From: Intrasporangium oryzae NRRL B-24470
GTDB lineage: Bacteria > Actinomycetota > Actinomycetes > Actinomycetales > Dermatophilaceae
Assembly: GCF_000576595.1 (NCBI RefSeq)
Contig: NZ_AWSA01000009.1
Span: forward strand, 1-64,000
DNA length: 64,000 nt
Reading direction: 5' to 3'
The notes under the pieces are model-generated. The model was not told the origin of the DNA, ran no database searches, and saw only the letters and a list, made by a program, of their open reading frames with translations. This document shows, in pieces, positions 10,598 through 19,157 of the stretch (position 1 is its first letter; every line of letters begins with the position of its first letter). The position numbers and the translations under genes are program-made.

Positions 10598-11374
10598 ATG
10601 GCAAAGCGAATCGACGTCTCCGACCTCAACGTCTACTACGGCGCCTTCAAGGCGGTCGAGGGTGTCTCGATGACCGTCGAGCCGCGCTCGGTGACGGCCT
10701 TCATCGGGCCCTCGGGCTGCGGCAAGTCGACGTTCCTGCGCACCCTCAACCGGATGCACGAGGTCATCCCCGGCGGTCGCGTCGAGGGCAAGGTCATGCT
10801 CGACGACCAGGACCTCTACGCCCCGTCGATGGACCCCGTGATGGTGCGACGGACGATCGGCATGGTCTTCCAGCGTCCCAACCCCTTCCCGACGATGTCG
10901 ATCTACGACAACGTCGCTGCCGGTCTGCGCCTCAACGGCGTCAGGAACAAGAAGACCCTCGACGGCATCGTCGAGCAGTCCCTCAAGGGCGCCAACCTCT
11001 GGAACGAGGTCAAGGACCGACTGTCCAAGCCGGGCGCTGGCCTCTCCGGCGGACAGCAGCAGCGCCTTTGCATCGCCCGCGCGATCGCCGTGCAGCCGCA
11101 GGTCCTCCTCATGGACGAGCCGTGCTCCGCGCTCGACCCGATCTCGACGCTCGCGATCGAGGACCTCATCAACGAGCTGAAGTCGGACTACACGATCGTC
11201 ATCGTGACGCACAACATGCAGCAGGCGGCACGGGTCTCCGACCGGACCGCCTTCTTCAACCTCAAGGCGACGGGCGAGCCCGGTCGTCTCATCGAGATCG
11301 ACGAGACGACGAAGATCTTCAACAACCCCAACGAACAGTCGACCGAGGACTACATCTCGGGTCGATTCGGCTGA
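10598..11374 (+). CDS. pstB: Phosphate ABC transporter ATPase
   Basis: The 258-residue ATPase shows Walker [10 protein letters not shown], the Q-loop region [18 protein letters not shown], signature LSGGQQQR, Walker [13 protein letters not shown] and the switch His in [16 protein letters not shown] is characteristic of PstB. It energises phosphate import by PstCA. No phoU follows directly; instead a terminator and the convergent pit operon close the unit. Confidence 0.97.
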   Translation: MAKRIDVSDLNVYYGAFKAVEGVSMTVEPRSVTAFIGPSGCGKSTFLRTLNRMHEVIPGGRVEGKVMLDDQDLYAPSMDPVMVRRTIGMVFQRPNPFPTMSIYDNVAAGLRLNGVRNKKTLDGIVEQSLKGANLWNEVKDRLSKPGAGLSGGQQQRLCIARAIAVQPQVLLMDEPCSALDPISTLAIEDLINELKSDYTIVIVTHNMQQAARVSDRTAFFNLKATGEPGRLIEIDETTKIFNNPNEQSTEDYISGRFG

Positions 11375-11395
11375 CCGGTTCCCCCATGGACGACG

Positions 11396-11443
11396 ACGCG
11401 AAGGGGATTCTCCCGTCTGGGACGGGAGGAGCCCCTTCGTGCG
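11396..11443. terminator. Terminator after pstB
   Basis: Arms around CGAAGGGG and CCCCTTCG with an inner TCCCGTC/GACGGGA stem form a strong hairpin 20 bp after the pstB stop. It lies between the convergent pstB and pit genes. Confidence 0.75.
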
Positions 11444-11499
11444 TGGCCGTGCCTCGTATGCCGCCGGGCCGGCTCGTCAGTGCCGGCTTCGCCGGCTCG

Positions 11500-12495
11500 T
11501 CAGTGGAAGAGCAGGGTGGCCCACCAGGCGATCGCCGCGACGAGCGCCGCGCCGGGGAAGGTGAGGACCCAGGCGCCGACGATGTTTCCGGCGACACTCC
11601 AGCGCACCGCCGAGAGGCGCTTCGTCGCGCCGACGCCCATGATCGCCGAGGTGATCGTGTGCGTCGTCGAGATCGGCGCGCCGAAGGCGAGGCCGGCGAC
11701 GTAGAGGATCGACGCCGCGGTCGTCTCGGACGCGAAGCCCTGGGGCGGGGTGAGGTCGATGATGCGGCGCCCGAGGGTGCGCATGATGCGCCACCCGCCG
11801 GCATACGTGCCGAGGGAGATGACGATCGCCGAGAGGACGAGGACCCACACCGGGATCGAGTCGCCCGTGTGGTAGCCCGATATGTTGAGGGCGAGCACGA
11901 CGACACCGGCCGTCTTGGCGGCGTCCTGCAGGCCGTGGCCGAAGGCCATCGCCGCGGCCGAGGCCGTCTGCGAGAGCCGGAAGCCGCGGGTGACCCGGCC
12001 CGGGTGGGAGTGCCGGAAGATCCACAGGATGGCCAGCATGATGAGGTAGCCGAGGATGATGCCGATGACCGGCGAGAGCACCATCGGGATGACGACCTTG
12101 GTCCAGATGACCTCCCACTGGACGGCGACGCCGGCCACGAGGGCGGCACCGCCGAGCCCGCCGATGAGGGCGTGCGAGGAGGAGGACGGCAGGCCGAACC
12201 ACCAGGTCAGCAGGTTCCAGCCGATCGCGCCCACCAGGGCACAGGCGACGAGCCAGAGGCCGCTCGCGCCGGACGGCTGCTCGATGATGCCGGAGCCGAT
12301 CGTCTTGGCGACCTTGCCGCCGAAGAACGCACCGGCGAGGTTGGCCACGGCAGCCATGGCGAGGGCGACCCGAGGCGTCAGCGCGCGCGTCGAGACCGAG
12401 GTCGCGATCGCGTTGGCTGCGTCGTGGAAGCCGTTGGTGTAGTTGAAGCCCATCGCCAACGCGATGACGAGGGCGACGGGGAGGACGTCCATCAC
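11500..12495 (-). CDS. pit: Low-affinity inorganic phosphate transporter, PiT family
   Basis: The 331-residue protein has about ten membrane segments and the duplicated PiT signature. GFNYTNGFHDAANAIATSVSTR appears in part as FHDAANAIATSVSTR near residue 22, and FGAPISTTHTITSAIMGVG lies near residue 275. It couples metal-phosphate or phosphate uptake to protons. It lies 3 bp behind the DUF47 gene in the same direction, the usual accessory pair. Having Pit next to Pst gives both low- and high-affinity uptake from one locus. Confidence 0.93.
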   Translation of the reverse strand: MMDVLPVALVIALAMGFNYTNGFHDAANAIATSVSTRALTPRVALAMAAVANLAGAFFGGKVAKTIGSGIIEQPSGASGLWLVACALVGAIGWNLLTWWFGLPSSSSHALIGGLGGAALVAGVAVQWEVIWTKVVIPMVLSPVIGIILGYLIMLAILWIFRHSHPGRVTRGFRLSQTASAAAMAFGHGLQDAAKTAGVVVLALNISGYHTGDSIPVWVLVLSAIVISLGTYAGGWRIMRTLGRRIIDLTPPQGFASETTAASILYVAGLAFGAPISTTHTITSAIMGVGATKRLSAVRWSVAGNIVGAWVLTFPGAALVAAIAWWATLLFH

Positions 12496-12498
12496 CGG

Positions 12499-13119
12499 TC
12501 AGGACTCCTTGACGGCGATGCCCTCAACCGTGTGGGCCACCTTCTCGAACGAGTCAGCGGCGTTCTCGAAGCCGTCGATGATGCTCTTGACCTTGATCAC
12601 GTGGAGGGCGTCCGTCGCGTTGTTGAACAGGTCGGCCATCATCGTCCGGTGGAGGGAGTCGGCCTGGTTCTCGAGGCGGTTGATCTCGATCCAGTAGTTC
12701 GAGAGGTCCTTGAGCGAACGCAGCTTGGGCATCGCCTCGGCGGTGACCTCGGCCATGCGGGCGAGGATCTCGAACTGGTCGGCCAGGCCCTTGGGCAGCT
12801 CGCCGATGCGGTAGAGCACGATGAGGTCGGCCGCTTCCTCGATGAGGTCCATGCAGTCGTCGAGGCGCGCGGCGAGGTCGTGGATGTCCTCGCGGTCGAA
12901 CGGCGTGATGAACGAGCTGTTCACCTTGTTGATGAGCTCGTGCGTCGCGTCGTCCGCGGAGTGCTCGAGGTCTCGGAGGCGGTCGGCCACGGCCTGGCGG
13001 CCTGAGGGCTCGACCTCGAGGAAGCGGGTCAGCTCACGCGTCGCGTCGACGAGAAGGCCGGCGGTGGTGGCGAAGAGGGAGAAGAAACTGGTGTCCTGGG
13101 GCGTGAGGCGAAAACCCAC
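12499..13119 (-). CDS. DUF47 / PhoU-like Pit accessory protein
   Basis: The 206-residue, largely helical cytoplasmic protein is of the DUF47 family, related to PhoU. Typical pieces are FITPFDREDIHDLAARLDD and a C-terminal ENAADSFEKVAHTVEGIAVK. Family members are encoded with Pit and modulate it. The gene leads a two-gene operon (spacing 3 bp to pit). No promoter motif was convincing, although a single GGTTCAC half unit lies at 13232. Confidence 0.92.
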   Translation of the reverse strand: MGFRLTPQDTSFFSLFATTAGLLVDATRELTRFLEVEPSGRQAVADRLRDLEHSADDATHELINKVNSSFITPFDREDIHDLAARLDDCMDLIEEAADLIVLYRIGELPKGLADQFEILARMAEVTAEAMPKLRSLKDLSNYWIEINRLENQADSLHRTMMADLFNNATDALHVIKVKSIIDGFENAADSFEKVAHTVEGIAVKES

Positions 13120-13282
13120 GGGGCTGCTCCGAACGATCGACAGTTGGTCGGGACGATGCTACGGCTTCGCAGGCGCACGGATGGAACCGAAGGGATCCGA
13201 CGAGATGGGCATTTCGGACAAAGAGTGACGCGGTTCACATCCAGCGCGCCGAATCGGGTCTTGACAGCCCAGGGCACGACGT

Positions 13283-13480
13283 TCAGATGTCGTAGGCGGA
13301 GCCGCCGGACCCCTCACCGTGCGCGACACCGCCATCGACACCGAGCAGGGCGTCAACCTCGGCAGGGGTGAAGTGCCGGGGGCTCGAGGAGGCGGCGACG
13401 ACGAGGTCGCTCACCAGCTCGATCTCGTCGCGAAGGTCGCTGTCGAGCAGGTCCTCTGATCGGAGTTGCTCGGTCGTCAT
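13283..13480 (-). CDS. Small acidic protein of unknown function
   Basis: The 65-residue frame begins with ATG (complement of 13478-13480). It is acidic and helical in the first half (SEDLLDSDLRDEIELVSDLV), followed by HFTPAEVDALLGV and a Gly/Ser tail. HFTPAEVDALL resembles a short regulatory helix, but I recognise no family. It stands alone between DUF47 and the divergent gene at 13.58 kb. Confidence 0.5.
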   Translation of the reverse strand: MTTEQLRSEDLLDSDLRDEIELVSDLVVAASSSPRHFTPAEVDALLGVDGGVAHGEGSGGSAYDI

Positions 13481-13575
13481 GATCCCAATCTAGGCCGGGA
13501 GCGGGCTCCGCGTGACGCTAAGGGCCCAACGTGACCGAGTTTTCCCCGCCCGGAGGCGCGGGGCATCATGGACGC

Positions 13576-13866
13576 ATGTCCCTGCACGACGGGCCGGACG
13601 ACGGCCCCCGCTGGACGTTCCTCGAGCGCGGCAGCTTCCTCATCGGCTGTTGCGAGGTCTGCGGGTACACCACCGCGGCACGCCGGGCCCGCTACACCGC
13701 CGAGTCCGACCTGGCCACGCACGACCTGACCTGCGTGGCACCGGACGACCTGGCAGCGGACGAACTGGCAACGGACGACCTCGTGGTGGAAGTCGTGGCG
13801 GAGGTCGTGGTGGCAGATGGCGTCGCGGGCGGCTCGTTGCCCACGCCCACCGCGCGAGAAGTCTGA
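13576..13866 (+). CDS. Small hypothetical protein with a CxxC pair
   Basis: The 96-residue protein has a compact N-terminal part (RWTFLERGSFLIGCCEVCGYTTAARRARY) containing a CCxxC cluster near residue 25 and His/Cys in ATHDLTC. This suggests a small zinc-binding fold. The C-terminal half is acidic and repetitive (DDLAADELATDDLVVEVVAE), which may be disordered. No family is recognised. The ATG at 13576 was preferred to an upstream one because GGCGCGGGG precedes it and the upstream residues look non-coding. Confidence 0.45.
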   Translation: MSLHDGPDDGPRWTFLERGSFLIGCCEVCGYTTAARRARYTAESDLATHDLTCVAPDDLAADELATDDLVVEVVAEVVVADGVAGGSLPTPTAREV

Positions 13867-14026
13867 CGTCGGGCCGGGAGCGCCTCTCGGCACAGGGCCG
13901 CTCGGAGCGGCTGAATTTGGGACCCGGGGCTACCGCGGCCCGACGCGCCCTCAAGGATAGGTGCCCGGAGCGGGATCGCCAAAGGCTGCGGCCGCCCGCC
14001 AGGCCCCTTTGAGCGCAGATCCGGCC

Positions 14027-14088
14027 CGTATGCCGCCGGGCCGCGCTGGGTGCCCTGGCGAGGCTGGGTGCCGGCTCGGCGGCATACG
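14027..14088. repeat. 12-bp inverted pair of the GTATGCCG word between convergent genes
   Basis: CGTATGCCGCCG (14027-14038) is matched by its exact complement at 14077-14088 with a 38-bp GC-rich loop. It sits between the convergent ends of the 13.58 kb and 14.10 kb genes, like the closer pair at 859-897. A terminator role is plausible, and the rest of 13867-14101 shows no gene. Confidence 0.55.
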
Positions 14089-14101
14089 CCCCGGTGTGGT
14101 G

Positions 14102-14713
14102 TCAGTCGAGCCCGCCCGATCGCCACAGGCGCGCGCAGGCGCTGAGGTCGTCGGCCATGGTGAGGACGTTGGCGGCCTGCTCGGCGCTCGCGTCGCCGAC
14201 GGAGACGTCGGCGCGCCCCGCGGAGACGACGCGGCAGAAGGCGGCGGCACGCTCGAGCGCGACGGACAGGTCACCCTCGAAGACGCCGCGAAGGATCTCG
14301 TCGACGAGTCGGCCCATCTCCTCCGGCGAGGGCGGGTCGGCGGCTCCGGCGATGGCATGGTTGGGGCCGGTGAAGCGGATGCCGGCGGCGTACTCCCGGC
14401 TCGCCTCCTCCGGCGCGCGGCGGACCCATTCACGCAGCACGTAGAGGCGCCAGAGGGCGCCGGGCAGGCTCCGGGCCGGACGCTGCGACCACAGCTCGGC
14501 GAGGGTCGACAGGCCGATGTCGTCGACGAGGGCGACGAGGCGCGTCGTCAGCTCGGGGTCGGCAGAGGCGCGACCGGCGTGGACGAGGGCGGCGGCGGTC
14601 TCGTGTGCGACGTGGATCTCCTCGGTCGGGTCGTAGGCGCCCCCGTGCGCCTCGAGGGCCGACGGGCTGAAGAAGGCCGGCCGCCGGTGGTGGGGGCGCT
14701 CGCTCTCGCTCAT
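14102..14713 (-). CDS. Conserved actinobacterial protein of unknown function
   Basis: The 203-residue cytoplasmic protein has no membrane segment and is predicted mostly helical (ALWRLYVLREWVRRAPEE; DDLSACARLWRSGGLD at the end). It is likely one of the conserved, uncharacterised helical proteins of actinobacteria, but I cannot name a family. It is a single gene with ATG start and lies downstream of the ars cluster, separated from arsO by 94 bp. No motif indicates a function. Confidence 0.7.
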   Translation of the reverse strand: MSESERPHHRRPAFFSPSALEAHGGAYDPTEEIHVAHETAAALVHAGRASADPELTTRLVALVDDIGLSTLAELWSQRPARSLPGALWRLYVLREWVRRAPEEASREYAAGIRFTGPNHAIAGAADPPSPEEMGRLVDEILRGVFEGDLSVALERAAAFCRVVSAGRADVSVGDASAEQAANVLTMADDLSACARLWRSGGLD

Positions 14714-14790
14714 CCCCGCAGGCTAACCCGAGACGCGGACAGCGGAGCGGCATGCGACGCCGGCGCCGAGGCCGCCGGCGGCGTCACCCT

Positions 14791-14858
14791 GCGGATCATC
14801 TGGCAGATCAGCTTGCAGGAGGTGTCGCTGGAGCAACCACGCGCGCCAGATGATCCGC
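14791..14858. repeat. Spaced 14-bp inverted repeat at the 3' end of arsO
   Basis: GCGGATCATCTGGC (14791-14804) and its exact complement (14845-14858) are 40 bp apart. The right arm lies inside the last codons of the arsO-like gene and the left arm just beyond its stop. It could form the terminator of arsO, but the long loop is unusual for that. A recombination or protein-binding site is an alternative. Confidence 0.5.
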
Positions 14859-16304
14859 ACGTTGATCAGGGCCTAGCGCGATCCGCTCGAGGGTGACCGA
14901 CTGGGGCTTGCGCGCCACGGCCCCGTCCGAGGGTCCGCAGCATCCGGATCCGGTGGCGGCCCCGGCCGCGAGCTCCTCGTCGGACAGGGCGTTGCTCGAG
15001 GAGCACACGCCGGTCTCCGGGAGGACGAGCCGGACCTCGTCCGCGGCCGCGTCGTCGCCCGCGAGGTGGGCAGCGATCGACCGGACCTGCTCGTTCCCCG
15101 TCGTGATGAGGAACGTCGGGGCGCGGCCGTAGGACTTCATCCCGACGACGTAGAAGTCGGGCTCGTTGTCGTGGGCCAGCTCGCGCCAGCCGTGCGGTGG
15201 GACGGTGCCGCAGGAGTGGAAGGCCGGGTCGACGAGCGGACCCAGCGCCCGCGGCGCCTCGAGGCCCGGGTGCAGGTCGAGCTGGAGCTCGGCGGTGACC
15301 GTGAGGTCCGGACGGAAGCCCGTCGCCGCCACGACCTGGTGGATCCCGTCGATGACGCGCTCCCCCTCGGGGGTATCGCCGATGACGGCGACCGACTTGG
15401 AGTCCTGCGCCACGTGGAGCTCCCGGGTCGAGAAGCCCGTGACGAGCTCGAGCGCGCCCGAACCGACGAGGTCCTCCAGGTCGGAACCGAGCCGACCGCG
15501 GTCGGCAAGCTGGTCGGACGCGCCACCGCCGAAGACGCGACGGGCGTTGCTGCCCCGGATGGCCCAGACGATGCGCGTGCCCGGCACTTCGCGGGCCAGC
15601 TGGGCGAGAGCCACGAGGGTGTTGGCGGCGGAGTGGCCCATCCCGACGACGAGGGTCGTGCGGCCGGCGAAGCGCTCCCGATCGCGGCCGAGGACGTCCG
15701 GCAACGGGCCGACGACCAGTCCGGCCCGGCGGGCCCGCTCCTCCCCGAGCGGGGGAAGACCCGCCGAACCGAGCGGGTTGTGCTGTGCCCACGTCCCGGA
15801 GGCGTCGATGACGGCTCGCGCGCGCAGGTCCTCGACGGGCCCGTCCCGACGCTCGATGCGCACGAGGAAGGGGCGCTCGGCGCGTCCGACCGTCCGCGAA
15901 CGGTCGAGCCCGTCACGCGACACCGCGATGACGCGGGCGCCCGTACGGAGGGCGTCGCCGAGGGCGTCGGCGAGCGGACGGAGATACTGCTCGACGATCT
16001 CCGAACCGGTCGGGGACTGCCGCCCGGTCGGGCGGGCCCAGCCGGTCGGCTCGAGCAGCCTCTCGGCGGCGGCGTCGACGATGTACTCCCAGGGCGTGAA
16101 GGTGCGGATGTGCCCCCACTCGCTCATGGCGGCGCCGACACGCTCCCCTGCCTCGAGGACGACGACGGGTATGCCGTGCTCGCGGAGGTGCGCTGCCGCG
16201 GCGAGCCCGACCGGGCCGGCCCCGATGACGACGACGGGCCAGTTGTCCCGGTCGTTCACGCTGTCACTCGTCGGTTCGGCTGCGTGGTCTGGTGCTATGG
16301 ACAT
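14808..16304 (-). CDS. arsO: ArsO-like FAD-dependent monooxygenase
   Basis: The 498-residue flavoprotein has the FAD fold VVVIGAGPVGLAAAAHLREHG near residue 25, here shown as VIGAGPVGLAAA. A second dinucleotide site, VVGMGHSAANT, is near residue 205, and the late motif is VVAATGFRPD. It resembles the putative flavin monooxygenases (ArsO) of actinobacterial ars operons, whose substrate is not established. A C-terminal tail of about 80 residues carries CCGPS and Cys-Ser-Ser-Ser, possible thiol ligands. The ATG (complement of 16302-16304) follows GGAG. It is divergent from arsR with a palindromic operator between. Confidence 0.75.
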   Translation of the reverse strand: MSIAPDHAAEPTSDSVNDRDNWPVVVIGAGPVGLAAAAHLREHGIPVVVLEAGERVGAAMSEWGHIRTFTPWEYIVDAAAERLLEPTGWARPTGRQSPTGSEIVEQYLRPLADALGDALRTGARVIAVSRDGLDRSRTVGRAERPFLVRIERRDGPVEDLRARAVIDASGTWAQHNPLGSAGLPPLGEERARRAGLVVGPLPDVLGRDRERFAGRTTLVVGMGHSAANTLVALAQLAREVPGTRIVWAIRGSNARRVFGGGASDQLADRGRLGSDLEDLVGSGALELVTGFSTRELHVAQDSKSVAVIGDTPEGERVIDGIHQVVAATGFRPDLTVTAELQLDLHPGLEAPRALGPLVDPAFHSCGTVPPHGWRELAHDNEPDFYVVGMKSYGRAPTFLITTGNEQVRSIAAHLAGDDAAADEVRLVLPETGVCSSSNALSDEELAAGAATGSGCCGPSDGAVARKPQSVTLERIALGPDQRADHLARVVAPATPPAS

Positions 16305-16406
16305 CTCTGGATCTCCTCCGTCTCGGGCCGCCGACGCCGCGGCGGAACAGCATCGCATGTTTCGACGTTCATCAAAGCAGAACCTCGAAAGCCGTGGAAG
16401 CATTCC

Positions 16407-16422
16407 TTCGAAGTTCTTCGAA
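16407..16422. promoter_or_regulatory. Candidate ArsR operator
   Basis: TTCGAA-GTTC-TTCGAA is a perfect palindrome with a 4-base spacer in the 150-bp gap between divergent arsO and arsR. A further TCGAAAG lies at 16385. The position 30 bp before the arsR start suits autorepression. The assignment to ArsR is inference. Confidence 0.55.
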
Positions 16423-16453
16423 CTTTGGTTCCGAGAGAGGTAGCGTGAGCGCG

Positions 16454-16798
16454 ATGACCACCACGAGCCCGACCCAGCTGACCATCCTGTCGGCGTGCTG
16501 CTCCCCTGCCGAGCCGGCCGTGGCCGACGAGTCGGCGGAGGCGCTCGCGTCGCTGTTCAAGGCCCTCGCCGACCCGGCCCGGGTCAAGATCATGTCGATG
16601 CTGCTCAACGCCGACGAGGTCTGCGCGTGCGACATCGCCACGGCCATCGGCAAGAGCCAGGCGACGGCCTCGCACCACCTCGGCCTCCTCCGAAAGGCCG
16701 GCCTCGTGACGGGCGACAAGCGCGGCACGTGGGTCTACTACCGCGCGATCCCGGAGCGGCTCGCCTCGATCAGCGCGGCTCTGACCACGGACCTCTGA
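16454..16798 (+). CDS. arsR: ArsR-family As(III)-responsive repressor 1
   Basis: This winged-helix repressor of about 114 residues has the recognition helix SQATASHHLGLLRKAGLV. Two Cys near the N-terminus (Cys15-Cys16 with this start) and CAC at 57-59 match the arsenite site of Corynebacterium ArsR (Cys15, Cys16, Cys55). An in-frame GTG nine bases upstream (16445) is closer to a GAGAGG ribosome site and could be the true start. It is convergent with arsC and divergent from arsO. Confidence 0.88.
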   Translation: MTTTSPTQLTILSACCSPAEPAVADESAEALASLFKALADPARVKIMSMLLNADEVCACDIATAIGKSQATASHHLGLLRKAGLVTGDKRGTWVYYRAIPERLASISAALTTDL

Positions 16799-16824
16799 CC
16801 ACGGACCGCTGAGCAGAGCCCGCG

Positions 16825-17241
16825 TCAGACCGTGACGACCTGGACGTCGAGCGACTCGATGAGCTCGACGACGCGACGCCTGATCTCGTCGCGGATCGTG
16901 CGCACGGCCCCGACCCCCTGACCTGCGGGGTCGTCGAGCTCCCAGTCCTCGTAGCGCTTCCCCGGGAAGATCGGGCACGTGTCGCCACAGCCCATCGTGA
17001 TGACGACGTCGGACTCCTTGACCGCCTCGGTCGTGAGGATCTTCGGCGTCTCGGCGGCGATGTCGATGCCCTCCTCGGCCATGGCGGCGACCGCGGACGG
17101 GTTCACCTGGTCGGCAGGCGCCGAGCCGGCGGACCGGACCTCCACCGCCCCGCCGGAGAGCCGCGCCAGGTAGGCGGCGGCCATCTGGGAGCGTCCGGCG
17201 TTGTGGACGCAGACGAAGAGGACGGACGGACGGTCGCTCAT
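16825..17241 (-). CDS. arsC: Arsenate reductase (LMW-phosphatase fold, probably mycothiol-linked)
   Basis: The 138-residue protein starts VLFVCVHNAGRSQMAAAYL, with the Cys-x5-Arg loop (CVHNAGRS) near residue 10. It has a late MGCGDTCPIFPGKRYEDW segment. This matches actinobacterial arsenate reductases, which form an arsenate-thiol adduct. Given mshD in this genome, mycothiol is the likely partner. The start was chosen at the canonical MSDRPSVLFVC with GAGTCC-rich leader. It follows arsA in the same direction with an 80-bp gap. Confidence 0.88.
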   Translation of the reverse strand: MSDRPSVLFVCVHNAGRSQMAAAYLARLSGGAVEVRSAGSAPADQVNPSAVAAMAEEGIDIAAETPKILTTEAVKESDVVITMGCGDTCPIFPGKRYEDWELDDPAGQGVGAVRTIRDEIRRRVVELIESLDVQVVTV

Positions 17242-17320
17242 GCGGGACTCCTGGTGATGAGGGGGAGCGTGCGGGAGGTCGGTACGGCGTGGGACGGGGT
17301 GAGCGGCATACGAGGAGGTC

Positions 17321-19126
17321 TCACACGCCGGCATCGCTGAGCGATGCGCTCGGGCGTGGCCTCGCGGGTTGCTGGGTCAGGGCGGACAGGGCCGCCGCGC
17401 CGACGGGCTCACTGGCCAGCAGCGGCACGACGGCGACACGCGGGCAGAGCTCGGCGACCCGGGCGAGCGAGTCGTGCTCCGCCGCCGCCCGAGCCCGGAG
17501 GAACGCCGAGCCCGGGCGCGCGGCGGCGAGGCTGGCGTTGACGACCCAGGCATACGGGGTGATCCCGGCGCGCGCCAGGTCGTCCTGGAGCTCCTCGGCC
17601 TCGAGCACCGGCGTCGTCTCGGGGAGGGTGACGAGGACGACCTTGGTCTGGTGCGGGTCCTGCAGGCGCATCAGCGGCGTGGTGAAACGCGCGCCCTCGC
17701 TCATCTGGCGGGTGATCTCGCGATGGTAGGAGCCCGTGGCGTCGAGGAGCAGGAGCGTGTGCCCGGTCGGGGCCGTGTCGAGGACGACGAACTTCCTGCG
17801 CGACTGGAACACGACGTGCGAGAACTGCTGGAAGACGGCGACCTCGTCGGTGCACGGTGACTTGAGGTCCTCGGCGAGGACGGCACGGCCCGCCTCGTCG
17901 AGGGACCGGCCCTTGCCCGCCATGACGCGCTCGCGGTACTCCGTGATGGCCTCCGCCGGGTCGATGCGCGACACCGTGAGCCGTTCGACGTCGGCCCGCA
18001 CCGTCTCGGCGAGGTGCGCTGCCGGGTCGGTCGTCGTGAGCAGCACGTCGTGACCGCGCTGGGCGAGCTCGAGGGCGATGGCGGCCGCGATCGTGGTCTT
18101 GCCGACACCCCCCTTGCCCATGCACATGACGAGACCCGGACCATCGGCCTCGATGTCGTCGACGAGGGCGCGGAGGCCGATGAAGTCCCTGGGGACCGTC
18201 GCCTCACCTGCCGGCTGCTCGCCGCCGGCGAGTGCCGCCGCGTCGAGGAGGGCCAGCAGCGCGGGGACTCCGACGGTGTTGACGGGCAGCAGGGGGATCG
18301 TCGTGCGTGGCAGTTCGCGCAGGCGAGGAGCCATGTCCGGCAGGGCTGCCCGCTCGCGCTCCTCGAGGGCGGCAGCGAGCGGATCGGGCCCGACGTCGTG
18401 CGGGAGCCGTCCGTTGACGACGAGATGAGCGTCGCTCATCCCGAGCTCGAGCAGCTCGTCGTAGGTCCGCGCCGCCTCCGCGAGCGACGAACGCTGGGGG
18501 CGCGTGACGATGACGAGACGGGTGCGGCTCGGGTCGGTCAGGGCGTCCAGCGCTCCGGCATAGTCGTGGCGGAGGCGGTCGAGCCCGGCCACCGGCCCGA
18601 GGCACGACACGTCGCCCTTGCCGTCGGAGAGGTATGCCGTCCACTCCCCCGGCAGCCGGAGGAGCCGGATCGTGTGCCCGGTCGGGGCGGTGTCGAAAAG
18701 GACGTGGTCGTACGCGGCAGTGAGGGAGTCGTCCGCGAGCAGGGACGTGAACTCGCTGAAGGAGGCGATCTCGGTCGTGCAGGCCCCCGAGAGCTGTTCG
18801 GTCATCGCCGCGACCTCCTCGGCGGGGAGGAGGTCACGCACGGGGTCGATGGCCTGCGCCCGGTAGGCCTCGGCGGCCAGCTGGGGGTCGATCTCGAGGG
18901 CGAACAGCCCAGGGACGTCCGGCACAGGCACGATCGTGTTGCCGATGGTGACCCCGAAGACCTGGCCGACGTTGGAGGCGGGGTCGGTGCTGGCGAGGAG
19001 CACACGCTTGCCGTCGGCGGCGAGCCTGACGGCGGTGGCACAGGCCAGGGACGTCTTGCCGACGCCCCCCTTGCCGGTGAAGAACACGAACCGGGGAAGG
19101 TCCGCGAGGAAGGTGGCGCCGGTCAT
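17321..19126 (-). CDS. arsA: Arsenite-transporting ATPase with two ATPase halves
   Basis: The 601-residue protein is a tandem duplication. P-loops FFTGKGGVGKTSLAC (near residue 15) and CMGKGGVGKTTIAAA (near 335) head the two halves. Each half has a DTAPTGHT motif. Cysteines in SGACTTEIASF, GDVSCLGP and KSPCTDEVAVF correspond to the three metalloid-binding cysteines of E. coli ArsA. It energises arsenite efflux, normally with ArsB; here it is paired with Acr3. It starts beside the acr3 stop within a duplicated 17-bp stretch, so the two are probably coupled. Confidence 0.9.
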   Translation of the reverse strand: MTGATFLADLPRFVFFTGKGGVGKTSLACATAVRLAADGKRVLLASTDPASNVGQVFGVTIGNTIVPVPDVPGLFALEIDPQLAAEAYRAQAIDPVRDLLPAEEVAAMTEQLSGACTTEIASFSEFTSLLADDSLTAAYDHVLFDTAPTGHTIRLLRLPGEWTAYLSDGKGDVSCLGPVAGLDRLRHDYAGALDALTDPSRTRLVIVTRPQRSSLAEAARTYDELLELGMSDAHLVVNGRLPHDVGPDPLAAALEERERAALPDMAPRLRELPRTTIPLLPVNTVGVPALLALLDAAALAGGEQPAGEATVPRDFIGLRALVDDIEADGPGLVMCMGKGGVGKTTIAAAIALELAQRGHDVLLTTTDPAAHLAETVRADVERLTVSRIDPAEAITEYRERVMAGKGRSLDEAGRAVLAEDLKSPCTDEVAVFQQFSHVVFQSRRKFVVLDTAPTGHTLLLLDATGSYHREITRQMSEGARFTTPLMRLQDPHQTKVVLVTLPETTPVLEAEELQDDLARAGITPYAWVVNASLAAARPGSAFLRARAAAEHDSLARVAELCPRVAVVPLLASEPVGAAALSALTQQPARPRPSASLSDAGV

Positions 19127-19157
19127 CGCCGTCGACCCCCGGTCATCGCCGTCGACC
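19121..19157. repeat. Direct duplication at the acr3-arsA junction
   Basis: GGTCATCGCCGTCGACC occurs at 19121-19137 and 19141-19157. Because the period is 20 bp, the second copy is read in a different frame: it supplies the acr3 stop, while the first supplies the arsA start. This looks like a recent slip that extended the spacing of coupled genes. Confidence 0.75.

Noticed and set aside
13221-13260. PHO box before the DUF47-pit operon
   Set aside because: Only one GGTTCAC-like unit is present and it points away from the operon.
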